From positions 151,044 through 215,043 of the forward strand of contig BQMF02000608.1 of NCBI GenBank assembly GCA_027922465.2: DNA of 64,000 nt. Direction: 5' to 3'. Positions 1 to 11,580 of the stretch are shown here, one piece after another. Below the pieces are notes generated by a model that was not told the DNA's origin, ran no database searches, and was given only the letters and a program-made list of their open reading frames with translations. The DNA is from Turritopsis dohrnii. Taxonomy: Eukaryota > Cnidaria > Hydrozoa > Anthoathecata > Oceaniidae. The translations under genes were made by a program, and so were the position numbers. Within the stretch, counting starts at the first letter, position 1, and every line of letters starts with the position of its first letter.

Positions 1-1085
1 CGTACCAGCAGGTATGTTAATATACCATGTCTGTTTATTTGCAAACGCTCCAAAATTTATTTGGCTTTAACATTTTGGCGCTTATTGATGGGCGTTAGAT
101 TACTGTCCAGAATTGCCTTAAAAGCAGTACCAGAACTTGAAACGTGTACCACCCACATGTTTTGAAGGATATCGAGGACTGTAAAGTTAATCCATCAGGC
201 AAAATCTTTAAAAAGTCACTGCGACGAAGACCATTTTTATTGAAAGGGCGTGTATATTTCTATAGAAATGCACTCCTTCGTTGGAGGGATTATTCAACAA
301 CTTTGCTAACTGGGTAAGAACGATATCATGAAAATGATGTAGAAAGTGAACAATTCCTTCGAATTGCGTCTTGTGATACGACTACAGACAGAAAGTACTT
401 TGATAGCTGTAGGAAGACGCAGCTTGACGATGTAACCACATGGCTCTACGTTGAGCTTTCTTAGGAATATCTTTTGGCTTGTTTGTTTCAGATGATATTA
501 AAAATACTCCAAGAATCTTCTAGGTTAATTTTTTCAACTTAAAAAATATAGAGGCTCAACCTTAAATACACGGCACTAGAACACTAAGTACTTGCGGTTT
601 CTTTCAAGTGCCAAGCGGAGTGTTTTAGAGTTGACAGCTCTGGGGATGTTCTGTTTTTTATTTGATATGAGTTAGATAGTGAGTTCACAGAGACGTTCTC
701 TGATGACAGCAGATCAGGAAGTGACCACTGTGCTGAAATTGGCCGTAATTGGAGATTCCACCGAATTTCTATAAAAAAAACTTGGAAGTATCAAGCTAGC
801 AACGTTACAAGCTTATGACGTGTTGATGAAATTCCCGTTCATTTCCTATTTTTCTTAAAGATCGTTACTTTTGGCATGAACGACCGATTAGGACCGATCT
901 CCTTCCCTTTAAAAGATCAGAAGGAACAGTTGTCACGGAAACCATATAGTGACAAAATGGCACGAATGATCGACGAGGTGACGTTTCTATCATACAAATT
1001 TCTTTTAAAAGTTGACCTGATCTAACACCGCATAATATAAAGCTGACCTGCTCTAACACCGCATAATATTTTCTATTGTTGACAG
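1..1085 (+). other. Intron upstream of the m-AAA protease exons
   Basis: I find no further protease exon here, so the intron before the first visible exon is at least 1.08 kb. It carries a dispersed MITE-like piece (about 190-300) and a 31-bp direct duplication (copies starting at 1011 and 1042) just before the splice acceptor. The acceptor AG is at 1084-1085. Confidence 0.6.
190..300. repeat. Dispersed short repeat (MITE-like family)
   Basis: The stretch contains an AAAAAGTCACTGCGA core followed by a segment like TATATTTCTATAGAAATGCA. Related pieces occur inside the SLC6 gene at about 41080-41115, 43840-43945 and 48090-48170, some inverted. This indicates a small mobile or palindromic family; no coding capacity is seen. 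Confidence 0.5.
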
Positions 1086-1653
1086 GAAGCCAGTGCGCTT
1101 GTTGCTAAGGCTCACGCTGTAACTAAGGACGTTCTATTAGAAAACAGGGACCAGCTGGAAAAGGTATGTGTTTATTTTATTTATTTGTTTTTGTTTATCT
1201 ATGTTTACCCAGGGTGACCTTTTTTCAGTTCTGCTGGAACTTTTGTTGACGAGGACCTTGTGGACGAGGTCCTACAGTATTGTTGACCCTAATTTGGGCT
1301 ACGGAATCAAAGCATAGCACATCCTCACTAGCAAAGTATTGGAAAGTTTGTACCGTATATATTATTGTCACTCCACATGTCAAAAATGCTTCATGAAATA
1401 ACTTTCCAGTGATAGGTTTTAGTATGAGAGAGTTATACTAATGCTAATTTATACTAATTTATACTAATTTATTCTAATTTATGCACTTTCCTTCTAGCTT
1501 GCCGAGGAGTTATTAAAAAAAGAGGTTTTGAATTATGATGAGCTCGTTTCGTTGGTTGGCGATCCGCCCTATGGCGACAAGAGACAGACATTTTATAAGT
1601 ACGCCTTTAAACCGAAGTCCACAGATACTGTTGAATCGACTGTTTTATCGTGA
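1086..1653 (+). CDS. SPG7: m-AAA protease C-terminus, probable paraplegin (3' exons only)
   Basis: Two coding exons are visible: 1086-1163 (26 codons, phase 0) and 1498-1653 (51 codons plus TGA). The acceptor before 1086 ends TTGTTGACAG, the donor after 1163 is GTATGTG, and the second acceptor is TTCCTTCTAG. The peptide reads EASALVAKAHAVTKDVLLEN and continues with LEKLAEELLKKEVLNYDEL and VSLVGDPPYGDKR. This matches the extreme C-terminal helical peptidase region of FtsH-type m-AAA proteases, a zinc metalloprotease ring in the mitochondrial inner membrane that degrades misfolded proteins and matures ribosomal protein L32. The LLKKEVLNYDEL / GDPPYG spacing resembles paraplegin ([22 protein letters not shown]) more than AFG3L2. 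The AAA and HExxH parts lie before the window. The tail after the conserved part is short (about 24 residues). AFG3L2 remains the alternative. Confidence 0.82.
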
Positions 1654-1706
1654 CACCAAAGAAGAGGTCTGCAATTTCCTGTAATCATTATTTCGTTTCT
1701 TTTGTA

Positions 1707-1712
1707 AATAAA
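1707..1712 (+). promoter_or_regulatory. Polyadenylation signal AATAAA of the m-AAA gene
   Basis: A canonical AATAAA lies 54 bases after the TGA stop, followed by an AT-rich tract. It fixes a short 3' UTR for the gene. Confidence 0.6.
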
Positions 1713-2226
1713 ACTTTCTGTCTATTATAATGAATTTTTTTTCAATGTTTTGCCTTCCCGCGCAAGTAAGAAATAAAACGGGCTTTTCGCTTCTTGTTTG
1801 TATTTTACTTACTTTCCGATGCCAGCGTGATCACTGTGCGTCCGCACCGATAATTTCGATAATTTTGATTTTGATCATTTCAGTTGAATTCTAATTCCCG
1901 TTCTGATTTTCGGATATATATATATATTTTTTTTTCTTTCCCATAGAAAATAATAGAAAATTTTTAAAGAATTTTCTTGACATTAACTTGGTTTACTTTT
2001 ATCAGATTTCTTTCCTGTTTCTCGATCCTCGAGTGCTTTCAGTGATTAAAGTAATCTTGAAATTGTGATCTCGAAATCTATGCTGGCATGCCAAAGTTAT
2101 GATGCGCCAAAAACAGATTTTTATTACAATCTCATCAAAACTTTTGCAATTCATTTAAAAATAATATATTTCTTATGTATGTTTTGAATAATTGCATAAA
2201 TAAGTCAAGAGTTATGTCAATCTTGA

Positions 2227-2290
2227 ACCCAGGGTTTCTTGCCTTTTCAATATACGAATGGCGACATCGGAAAGGCAAGAAACCCTGGGT
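2227..2290. repeat. Perfect 20-bp inverted repeat (hairpin)
   Basis: The arm at 2227-2246 is the exact reverse complement of 2271-2290, separated by a 24-base loop. Outward of the perfect stem, pairing continues imperfectly. It could be a tiny foldback element or a transcribed hairpin. Nothing else in 1654-2686 looks like a gene. Confidence 0.7.
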
Positions 2291-2686
2291 ACGAGGTTGA
2301 GCTGTTAGCTATTCCCGCTTCTCGGTTGATAGCGAAAATCAAGACAAAGGCAAAGCAAGAGCTATGCGGCTCAAAACGGTGGCAGCATTTCAAAACTAAC
2401 TAGCAATACACAAAACAATTAAATCCAACCCAAAGCCGTTAATGTATTCGTTCGTTGGAGCCTTGACAAGGCTTGACGTGAAAATTTTGTTACGTTTATC
2501 TCTTAGGCTTAAGTTACGCTGATGCAAATTATATCTTTAAAAAGTGTTAATAAGATTTTCCAAATAGGAAGTAATTGAAGCTCTCCTTTTTTTACATTTA
2601 TTAGATCTTTTCGTGAATAAGGGGTAAAATACCAAACATACTTGATGAATATTCTTTCTCGGTTATATACATAGAAATACGAAATT

Positions 2687-3050
2687 AGGGCTTTAGCCAG
2701 AAGTTAATAAAATACCGCGTATTACCAGAATTGGGAATTTTCTGTGATAGAAAATTTTGGGATCTAGACTCTCTAAAACGTCTTTAAAATCAACTTCCCT
2801 GTGATTTTTGAGCATATTAATAACAACCCAACATTATTAACTTCATCGTTTTTTCATTCATTTTTTTTGAACAACAGATTTTTTCTTTCCAGTCTTGTCA
2901 TTATGAGGCGCACTTTTTACTTTTCCTACAATAACATAAAAATATTAAAATTTTATCAAATGGGAAAACGTAATGTATACAAATTTGGGAATTTTCTGAC
3001 AAAACGGAATAGCGCGTTATACGCGGTATGACAGGGCTGGCTAAAGCCCT
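2687..3050. mobile_element. Non-autonomous DNA transposon (TIR AGGGCTTTAGCCAG)
   Basis: A 14-bp perfect terminal inverted repeat, AGGGCTTTAGCCAG, lies at 2687-2700 with its complement at 3037-3050. Both ends also share an ATACCGCGTA submotif inside the TIR. There is no transposase. I could not find a convincing target-site duplication, so the superfamily is unknown. Confidence 0.6.
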
Positions 3051-4074
3051 CAGTGGGATAAGTAACTATTAGTTTCAGAATTACTTGCTAATTCTAACAT
3101 GATGCACCTATTTCGTTTCACTTCTGTCCTCTTTAAGTTAAGAACAAAATGTATGATATCAACATTTCAAGCTGAAAAAGGCTCAAAAAATAAGAGCAGT
3201 CTCAGTTCAGACTTTAGAATTGCCTTTTGTCTAATGTAAAAGGAGATCTTGTTCTGAAGTTCTTAAATTTCTTTTGAGCATCAATTACCATTCGATGGAG
3301 CGTGATATTTTTAGTAAGTTGCAGTCTGAGAAGCCTCTCAAAATATATAAAAAATATGTTGACTCAGCAATATTTTGTTACATTGATTTCAAATTGGTAA
3401 CTCCCGAACGGCTTTCTTTAACATAAGGTTAACAAAACACTGGACGTTTTCATCACTAACTCAACAACACTGAAGAAAAATGCAATACTCTTTCTAATTA
3501 GCGGACACCGTCGGTGTAAAATGTTTGTCCACTGATTAGTATAAGTAGATTCTTTTAGGATCAATTTTCGATTTTTGGGGCGGCGGAGGAGGAGGAGAGT
3601 CAGGCTGTAACTCAGAGGCAAGATGAATTTAGAGCAAAGTATTATGTTATTTAAGATATTCGAAAGCGAGCTTTGTCTCAATTTATTTTCAAAACTTCGG
3701 ATCATCTCAGTCGATTACAAACTGATGACAGATGAAGAATTATTTAGCATTGATTTGAACATATCCCTAAAAACATCTCTAAAGGCTTCGTTAATGTTCC
3801 TTTCTTTGCCTTGTAATTTCAATCCATATACTTCGGGTCATCACGAAAACGAACAATATTTTAAAGCGAATTTTACCTTGAATAGAAGAAAAATAAACAC
3901 CACAAAAATATTCTTTCCTCATGTCAATAACAATCTGGTGATCGCTGAAAAAGACCATTTGATGAAAAAGATTCTGTTCGATACAGTGTCCGCAATCTTC
4001 CTGACCGAATATCAATATCAACAAAAAAGAAACTTTAACAAATGAACAAGTAAAATAAGAAAAGAAAAACAAAT
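3051..4074. other. Intergenic, no recognised gene
   Basis: Several short open frames cross this stretch on both strands, the longest being 140 codons at 3623-4045 on +. None resembles a family I know, and all overlap one another. A GGCGGAGGAGGAGGAGAG tract lies at about 3580. It may be the 3' flank of the adjacent transposase relic. Confidence 0.4.
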
Positions 4075-6235
4075 TTAAAAAACGTAGTTGACTCGGCTTC
4101 TTCCAACAGGGATAACGCGAGGCTCTTGAATTTTATGAACAAAATTCTCGAATAAAACTTCAAATTTTATCTCGTTCAATCGGTAAGCGTTACTACCTCT
4201 TGCGTTTTGTTCGAAAAAAATTACCATGAAAGGATCCTTTTCTAAAACTTGAGCATATATCGAATCTTTTCCATTGCTAATTTCCCAGTATTCACCAACT
4301 TCTGGAAAGCTACTAACACCAATGTCCATGTCACTTGATGTTTGAGACTCGCTTGATTGAACGTCAGGTTCCCTTTACTGATTGGCAGGCGGATGAGAGT
4401 CGGCTTCTGTTTGATTATTTACAGTTTCAGACAAAGTATCTGACTCTTCATTTTTTACATTACTTGCGTTATCGTTTGTCGACTCTTTTGTTTCGATTCT
4501 CTTCTTGATACTATGTCGAGCTTTCCTAAATGTTGCCCGAAACTGTAACATGTAAGGAATAAACAATTTTGATGTATCACTATTCTCCATAATTTGTTGG
4601 AACGTTTCCAGAAATTCCGCATCTTTTTTGATTTCTGGATCATTGGTAAAGCTGGTTAGACTGAGTGCATTCTTACTTGTTGTCGAAGTAGAACGAGTTT
4701 GATTTTCAGATGACACGACATTCTCTGGTTCCTCTGCATCATCATTGTTGTCATTGTCGCGTTCTTGTTCAAACTCCTCAATCGGTATTTCTTCTTCCTC
4801 ACAATCAAGAAGTTCTGTACATTCGTCACTTCCCTTCCGTTTGGCACCTTTTGGTGGTATCAACTTTCGGATGACTTCTCTTAAAGTCTTTTCAGAGCGT
4901 TCCTTCATTAACTGCTCCCTGAACTTTACCATATATCATTACCAACTAGAGCATACAATTTGTCGGATACGAGGAAATCTTCTGATCCATCCAAAGCATT
5001 TGTTACAAATAATGTTTTAAACTCTTTCGCAGTATCTACATCAAGCATGTCACATGCTTTTGAAAGCATACTCATCATTTCATCACGAGAAGGAGATGGT
5101 ATTTTCCCTGGATCATCAGTAAGCTTTTTCAGCATTAATTCCATCTCAAATTCACGGTAATTCTTTCTCAGAAAGTGGTGACAGCTTGCATCGTTGATTT
5201 GAATATCACCAGTGACGCCGCCTCCAATAACAATGAGAACATAACCCTTTTTTAGAAGGGCTTGTCTGACTCCCGGCATCAAATGAACCGAGTAATCATC
5301 TAACACATATATAGCGTATCCTTGTTCAGTGAACATGTTAAAGCGGTTGGGCAAATATTTAATCATGTCCAATATTTGCTCAATGCGATATGATCCCTTT
5401 GGAGCCCATTGCACATTCATTCCAACTGAAGGATTAAGGTGTGTTCTAGTACCTTTGCCTTTAAACACGAATTCTGGTTTAAGAGTGATCTTTGGGTCAC
5501 TACACAGTTGGGTAAAACAAGTTGCCCGTTCTCTCGAGAGCATGTAATTCTCCTTCACGAAGGTGTCTTCTGATTTTAATGAAAGGGTTTTTCGACCTGC
5601 ACTTTCATTTCTGTGCAGAGACATTTGATCCCCATTAATTATAGGCAGATCAATACCGTAAGTGTTCAAAAAATACTTTCTTACAGTCCAAACATTTTGT
5701 AAATAGTCCTTCATTCTAGTGATACGATCTTCTTGTTTAATTGCGTAGCGTTTATTTGGTTTCCGGAGACGAACATTGTATTCCTGCATCCAGTCTTGTA
5801 TCCAATGGTCACTGAACTTCAACTGTTCTTCTTCAGGAATTGATTCAAGTTGTTGCTCTAGCCAATCAGTATAAACTTGCTGACACTTTGCACGAAACAT
5901 TTTCTTTTTGGTAGACGTCCCTTAAGAGATCCTCGAACATTGATGAACCATTTCAAACATTGCTTCTCTAACTGCTTACGCCTTGCACTTTCTACCAGCA
6001 CCACTTTCACGAAATCTCTTTTTAGATGGTTCTTCTCCAAAGTCATTTGCTAAATATTTTTCATAACATTTCTTAGCAAATTTCAATGCATTTAGTAATT
6101 TTGAATCATCGTGCTTAGCTTTTGAAAGGTCAGTGTAAAACTCTCTTACAGCAGCAGCAGGAAATCCTTGTTGTGGCTTCAACTGAACACGCTTCTTTCT
6201 TTTGTAATCGTATCGAGTCTTTCCAGCTCTTTTAC
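4075..6235 (-). pseudogene. Broken pogo/Tigger-like DDE transposase
   Basis: Reading leftward, the protein is spread over successive frames. An N-terminal part (about 6235-5976, GKRAGKTRYDYKRKKRVQLK then PQQGFPAAAVREFYTDLSKA) is followed by a linker with RESGAGRK and FINVRGSLKGRLP. The 324-codon catalytic core is at 4926-5900, a 185-codon acidic segment at 4375-4932, and a C-terminal piece at 4075-4329. The core shows INGDQMS (first Asp), VLDDYSVHLMPG (second Asp) and GGGVTGDIQINDAS (third acidic residue). This is the layout of the DDE_1 clan used by pogo, Tigger and jerky proteins. The break at about 4930 fits a 2-base AT gain in an ATAT run (ALVGND / MVKFREQ). A further frame change lies at about 4375, and one or more lie near 5900-6000. 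The copy is recent but dead. No host function is implied. Confidence 0.8.
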
Positions 6236-6369
6236 CTCGTTGTCATATTTCTCTTTATGTTTAATTTACAAGTTCTCCCAGTTCTCTTTTCTCAATCAAC
6301 GAATATTGTTCTTTTAATCTTGTGAATTTTCTGCTACCTTGTGAAGCAGCCATCATCATTATCATGTTA

Positions 6370-7438
6370 AGGCCGGAGCAAAGGTGTCAAACCTTTTCAT
6401 CAAACTGTGTCAAATTAGTTTGATGAGCGTTTTGATGAAAATTCGATGAAATAATAAAAAGTAAAAGTAAATAATAAAAAGTCCATTCATTCTGAAAATT
6501 AAAATGGCCGAGTTAGCAGCTATTACTATTTTATTACTGTCAGAACTAGTTGATTCTAATGATGAAAAACCTCGCAGAGGTAAAACAAGAAATTGGATGA
6601 AAAGATGAAGTGAGAAGGGTTATTATAATAACATTATAAAAAAATTGCGATTAGAACATCGGTTTGGTTTCAAGGATATGTTTCGAATGGCTCAAATTTC
6701 CGATTTGATAACTCCACATTCGAAAACATTCGAAAAACACTCCACCTTTACCGTTTTGCAGTCAACGCGGTGATAAATACACCTTTCTCGAAATTCTGTT
6801 TAAATGCCGAGTAAATGCTTAAGTTATCAAGTTTAGCCTCGTTTCTATGTATTTATGTTTTTCTAATTGTATAATGTTTTCATTGAGCTTTTTTCACATG
6901 CACGTAGTTTTTGTCGTATAATACCTCACGAACTTTTTTTTCGTAAGTTCTTACGGAATAAAAATGCCTTTACGGAGATTCTCATTCACATGCACTAAAA
7001 TGTGTTGCAATAAAAAATACAATGTACATTTGGAACGTTTGGAAATAAATCATTAACAAAAATTGATGTAATTTCGAACAGAAGACGTCATTTCGAACAC
7101 TCGATTTATTTATTCGGACGTTTTTTTCTTCTTGAGGCTTACGGAGGCTTACGGCGATTTTCTTAAAAACAAAATTTTTTTTTTTGTTCGGAAATCGTCG
7201 TATCTGATGAAATTTTGTCTCAAACGCGTCAAACAGTAAATTTTAGTTTGATGGATGCAATTTTGTCTGATGAAAAGTTTGTTCCCGAACAAACTTCATC
7301 AAACTCCATCAAACTGGATTTTTTTCTTCTTTTTACTTTTTTCCAAAAAAATGTTTTCTCTCAAACGTATCAAACAGTTTGTCAAACTCGCTAGTTTGAT
7401 GGAGTTTGATGAACTTTTTAATACGTTTGCTCCGGCCT
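6370..7438. mobile_element. PIF/Harbinger-like MITE with TTA target duplication
   Basis: The ends are AGGCCGGAGCAAA (6370-6382) and its exact complement (7426-7438), flanked on both sides by TTA (6367-6369 and 7439-7441). A 3-bp TTA/TAA duplication is typical of PIF/Harbinger. Subterminal regions are full of TCAAAC / GTTTGATGA submotifs in both orientations. No transposase frame is present. Confidence 0.65.
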
Positions 7439-7479
7439 TTAGTTATTATTTATCTTTTCTACGATGGCCCTGAAGGCTC

Positions 7480-8275
7480 ACTGCAACACGCAAAAAAACT
7501 TGTCACGCGCACAAATTTTTTTTCACGCAACCTATTTTTTTTTTACACGCAACTTTTAATTTTTTTTTACGCGCACACAAGAATTTTACTGCACGCACCG
7601 GAAAAACTGATATGCTGCGCACGCTTAAAAAGAAATCTGGTCCTGTTTTTATGTACTATTTCGTGTATCAGTAACATCAAACTACCACAAATCTTTCCCA
7701 CGAGGAGAGACTCACTCAACTGAACTCACCGAAGTTCCCTTTTTGACTTTCATGACTGACTTTTATAGAAAGGCAAAGACATTGACAGGAATCTTGTCTT
7801 AGCGAAGGAAACAAGAAGAGAGGATGGACATATTGAATACAATCACAATCTAAGCTTTGACAGAGTTCTCTTTAAGGTTGACAGACTAATAAAGACACTG
7901 TGTTGAACAGCCAAGAAGGATAAGATCTCTAAGTTGCTGAACCCTTGGCCAAAATAGCTAGAAATTAAAGAATCTCTGCTAAAAGATCTAGCCGATAAAC
8001 AAGGTAAGCGACTGTCCGCCATATTGCTTTAGACTACCGCCAAGTGCTAGCGTGGTGAAAACAAGTCACGAAATTGCCTAAAATCCATACCAGACCATCA
8101 GCAAGAGTGTTCCTTTTTATGGGGATTAAGATAATAAAAAAAATGCTTGCGTAAGAAAAAAAATGCACGTGAAAAAAAAAATTGCGCGCGTAACAAAAAT
8201 AACTGTGTGAAAATTTTTTAAAAAAGTTGCGTGCATAAAAAAAATAGGTTGCGTGAAGATTCTTGCACGCTTCTC
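7480..8275. mobile_element. Element with long, ACGCGCAA-rich inverted ends
   Basis: The left end (about 7480-7600) and right end (about 8140-8275) are imperfect inverted copies built from CACGCAACC/ACACGCAACTT blocks separated by T or A runs. For example, CGCAACCTATTTTTTTTT on the left pairs with AAAAAAATAGGTTGCG on the right. The interior (7740-8130) has no long open frame. Confidence 0.5.
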
Positions 8276-8276
8276 T

Positions 8277-8481
8277 TCAAAAAAACAAACTCACATTCCC
8301 ACCTGTTGTAATTTGAATAGAAAAGTTCAAATCGATTTGATTTTCCACCAATTTTTTGGTCATGAATAAATAATGAGTTGATGACGCTGAAACTTGACTT
8401 TTTGATTTACAATTCATTTTTAAAGCCTGAAAACACTGGTTAAACCAAACATTGTTCAAAAATCGTTATGTGTAAACCCCC
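8277..8481. mobile_element. Diverged MITE, GTGTAAACCCCCC-end family
   Basis: This shares GACGCTGAAACTTGACTTTTT and the terminal GTGTAAACCCCCC with better-preserved copies at 18881-19077 and 42509-42712. The left end is eroded. Confidence 0.45.
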
Positions 8482-9062
8482 CTTTACGGGGCAAGGGAGG
8501 TCTATTCGGGAGACAAGAGTACGTAATTCATGAAAAAGGTTTAATCGTATGCAAAGAACCACAAAACAACAAAAATTTTACACTTGGTTTGAAAAGAAGT
8601 TTGTGTCTTGAACTGACCCAGACACAACCATTAAGGAACCAAGGAAAATCAATTCGGCGTGCTAGTACTCTCTCGTCTTGATTTTGCTGACAACTTCAAA
8701 ATACTACTTTCCACGAAACGTGTAGAATATGCAAATCTGATAACGATATTAGTGAAACAAAAACATTTCCCAATGGTACAAGGTGAAATAATCTTCAACA
8801 AATCTATAAACTAAAGTGAATCTTTTGTTTTGTCACGTGGTCGTCCTCGCTGCAATCGTAAGATCCCTTATCCTTTCTCACAAAGCAACTTTCTGCCTTG
8901 TGGAAGTTTGGACTCTTTGTCGGTTGAATGTAATATACAAACGCAATAAAATAAGAATAAGAATTCACAATCTTTATTCCCCTTACACATATCGGCACAC
9001 CTTGGTTGTGTTGAGGTTCAATAGTTCAGGTCAGCAAAGGAGAATATCCACTTCGGATAATT
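8482..9062. other. Intergenic, no gene seen
   Basis: Only short open frames that overlap on opposite strands (8804-9100) are present, with no family signature. I see no promoter or RNA gene. Confidence 0.4.
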
Positions 9063-9176
9063 GTCTGCAGACCGGACCGGATCGGTTCTCAAAACAATAG
9101 ACCACGTAAAAATATTACGTAAGGTGTCTCACGTGGTCTATTGTTAAGGGGAACCGATCCGGGCCGGTCCGCGGAC
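9063..9176. repeat. 45-bp imperfect palindrome (foldback element)
   Basis: 9063-9107 is almost the exact reverse complement of 9131-9176, with a 23-base centre. The arms share GACCACGT, AACAATAG and GACCGGACCGGATCGG type segments. It is more GC-rich than its surroundings and directly abuts the TA target of the next element. Confidence 0.65.
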
Positions 9177-9178
9177 TA

Positions 9179-9744
9179 CAGTGGAACCTCTAATAGCGGC
9201 AACTTTGGGGGATCTAGCTTAGTGGCCGTTGCATTAGAGGTGACCGATGTATGGAGGTTTTATATTAATATACTTTTTTTATCAAAAAGGCTGGTCAGGA
9301 TGGGAGGGGCATAAAGAATGATTCATGATCAAAATAAACACAACATTATTGAGCCTAAGTGCTTCAAGTCGTAGTGTGACAAGATTCAAAGCACTTACTA
9401 AGTCAACATCACCTAATGTTTCACAAAAGTTGTTCAATACATCTACAATAGATAAGGCTGCTTGACTTGACTTTATTTTTGTAAATAATTATTGTAAGTA
9501 AAGTAGCAATTTTTTTATTGTTCCATTCATTTGCTTGCATAAAGATTTTTTTGACCGTTAATAGAGGTAAAATTAGACATTGGGACAATAGAAAGTGGCC
9601 GTTTGGCCCTTGATTGGAGGTGACCGATGTATGGAGGTTTTTTTTATAAGAGTTTGACAATAAATTTGGCAGGGACTTTCTTTTCTGGCCGCTCATCAGG
9701 AGGTGACCGATGTATGGAGGTGACAATTTATAGAGGTTCCACTG
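9179..9744. mobile_element. Tc1/mariner (pogo-type) MITE, TA target
   Basis: It starts CAGTGGAACCTCTAATAG (9179) and ends with the complement TATAGAGGTTCCACTG (9744). Both ends are flanked by TA (9177-9178 and 9745-9746). Several GAGGTGACCGATGTATGGAG copies repeat inside both ends (about 9236, 9617, 9700). No transposase is present. Confidence 0.75.
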
Positions 9745-9746
9745 TA

Positions 9747-10154
9747 TTATCCGAAGTGGATATTCGCCTTAATATGTCTATGGTATTCATCCATGTTCTT
9801 AACAGTGACTGTAAACGAACTTTACAGAGCCAGGGTATAATAAACACTAGAAATAGAAGTGTATTATATGTTTTATATGTTTTATATGTTTTCTGTAAAA
9901 AAAAAAAGACAAGGGAAAATCTTAACAGCGACTTCTTAAATAATAGGTATTATTTTTTGATGTTGCTAATAGGGTCTACCCCTAAATACCACCCCAATAC
10001 TTTTATCTCGAATATACCATGTGTAGTTGGTGGGAGAATTGAAAAACTGACCTGTACTTTTTACCATCATCTTAACTTGACAGTGAAATACCTCTCGCAA
10101 GAATATTTTTTAACAAAAGTGACAAGCATAACGATTTCAGATAGTGTATCAAAG
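9747..10154. other. Intergenic with a TGTTTTATA microsatellite
   Basis: A TATGTTTTA repeat occurs at about 9865-9895. An overlapping open frame has no recognisable product. Confidence 0.4.
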
Positions 10155-10438
10155 TAGCGATGGTGTAAAGGTAATAACCTTTGAGTGCGACCGCTGCGAC
10201 TCGTGTTCGAGTCCAGTCATGTATCTCAATACACCACTCCGATCCGCTTTAAAAGCAGCGTGTCAGCCCATTAGGAGCCATCGACTGACTGCACACGGGC
10301 AGTTAAAGCTTTGCCATACGTATCTCTGGCGGTAAGTCAACTAACAGTTGCAAGTCGGTGGGCGGAAGAACCAACCATTTCGGATGGAAGCCCAAGGATT
10401 AAAAACTCCCATTACTTACTTTCTTACTTACTTACTTA
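10155..10438 (+). mobile_element. tRNA-derived SINE with TTAC tail
   Basis: The 5' part resembles a tRNA with Pol III boxes. An A-box-like GATGGTGTAAAGGTAA lies at about 10160, and the B-box-like GTGTTCGAGTCC lies about 42 bases later. A non-tRNA body follows, ending in a simple TTAC/CTTA repeat (about 10411-10438), as in V-type or core SINEs of invertebrates. I did not find a clear target-site duplication. Confidence 0.65.
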
Positions 10439-11580
10439 AATGTTGCTGTCGTAATAAGACAAGAAAAAATAGCTGGAAATTTGCGAAATATTTTTTGTGA
10501 AAATATTTAAAAGTCGCGAGCACAAAAAGTTGCGAACTTAAAAAGGGAAAATGCCGCGTACACAAAATGTCGCGACAATTTGTGCTCATGACTTTTTGTG
10601 CTTGGAACCCTTAAAGGTACTTCTGCCGGTTATTTTGTGATAATTGTACAATTGTGTGTCTTAATGGCACAGGACGTTTACAGAATTACGACCGTTTTGC
10701 ATTCAGCCATGGAGGTATAAAGCGTAAGACGTATGTTGAGGATAAACAGGAGTTAAGAATTCTTTTAATCCGGTGCAAAAAATAATACAAAAGAACTTAG
10801 CAAAACTATATGCAAACACAAGCGTCAGCGTAAGGCACTAGAAAAAGTATAGTTACAAAATTCTGCACGTATTTCTTTCTTAGGGGTGTTCACATTGAGA
10901 AAAACTATCCCCGGAAATTGGGCAGCCTTAGTTCACCACCAGGCTGATTTTGTCTTGGATTCACATGACATACATCCTGACAAACTGAGCTGAAAAATGT
11001 CACGTGATTATCATAGTTTACGCGTTGAAAAGAACAACATGCGCACTAGGTGAAAAAGTTCAGCCCGTCTTGACGAGATCTCGATTCATGTGCTGTACAC
11101 TCTCTTACCAATAACATGAATCTATTTAGTTCACATATTATTCACATCAAACGCACAACGTAACATTACAATAAGACAACTGACTCTAAAAAATGAAAGC
11201 TTATAAAAACGACCAATCAGAATGCTTAGACTTTGTTCTTCCTACGGAAGTTTACACTGAACGAAAAAATGATCTTCAAAAATTCCTTGAACTATTGACT
11301 ACAAGTTAGCTAAATTTAACGCAAAACAGAATCTCAAAAACATTGCTTACAAACAACATAAGTCGCTAGGTTTTCCGCTCAACTGGCATCATAATTGTAC
11401 AGTAAAAGTTACATAGTTATGTTGTTGATACGTGAGACGTCTGCATTGTACAGCTGTCCCGTTTAGAGGATGTCGCAGTTAAGCGAACCTCCTGGCAAGT
11501 AAGACAAAATTGCACGTCCTAATTAACAAAACGTTTAATGACAGATTCATGGACAGAATCATGAAATTAAAACACCAACT
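10439..11580. other. 3' flank of the NLR-like gene, with a dispersed repeat
   Basis: Repeats of the word AAAGTCGCGA occur at 10505-10610. About 10880-11110 is a diverged copy of a repeat also present at 51900-52195 (GTGTTCACAT edges, CCAGGCTGAT and TCTTGGATTCACATGA inside). No coding region is recognised. Confidence 0.45.

Noticed and set aside
3623..4045. 140-codon + strand frame as a gene
   Set aside because: No known family, overlapping frames on the other strand, low-complexity AT-rich composition and no splice context.
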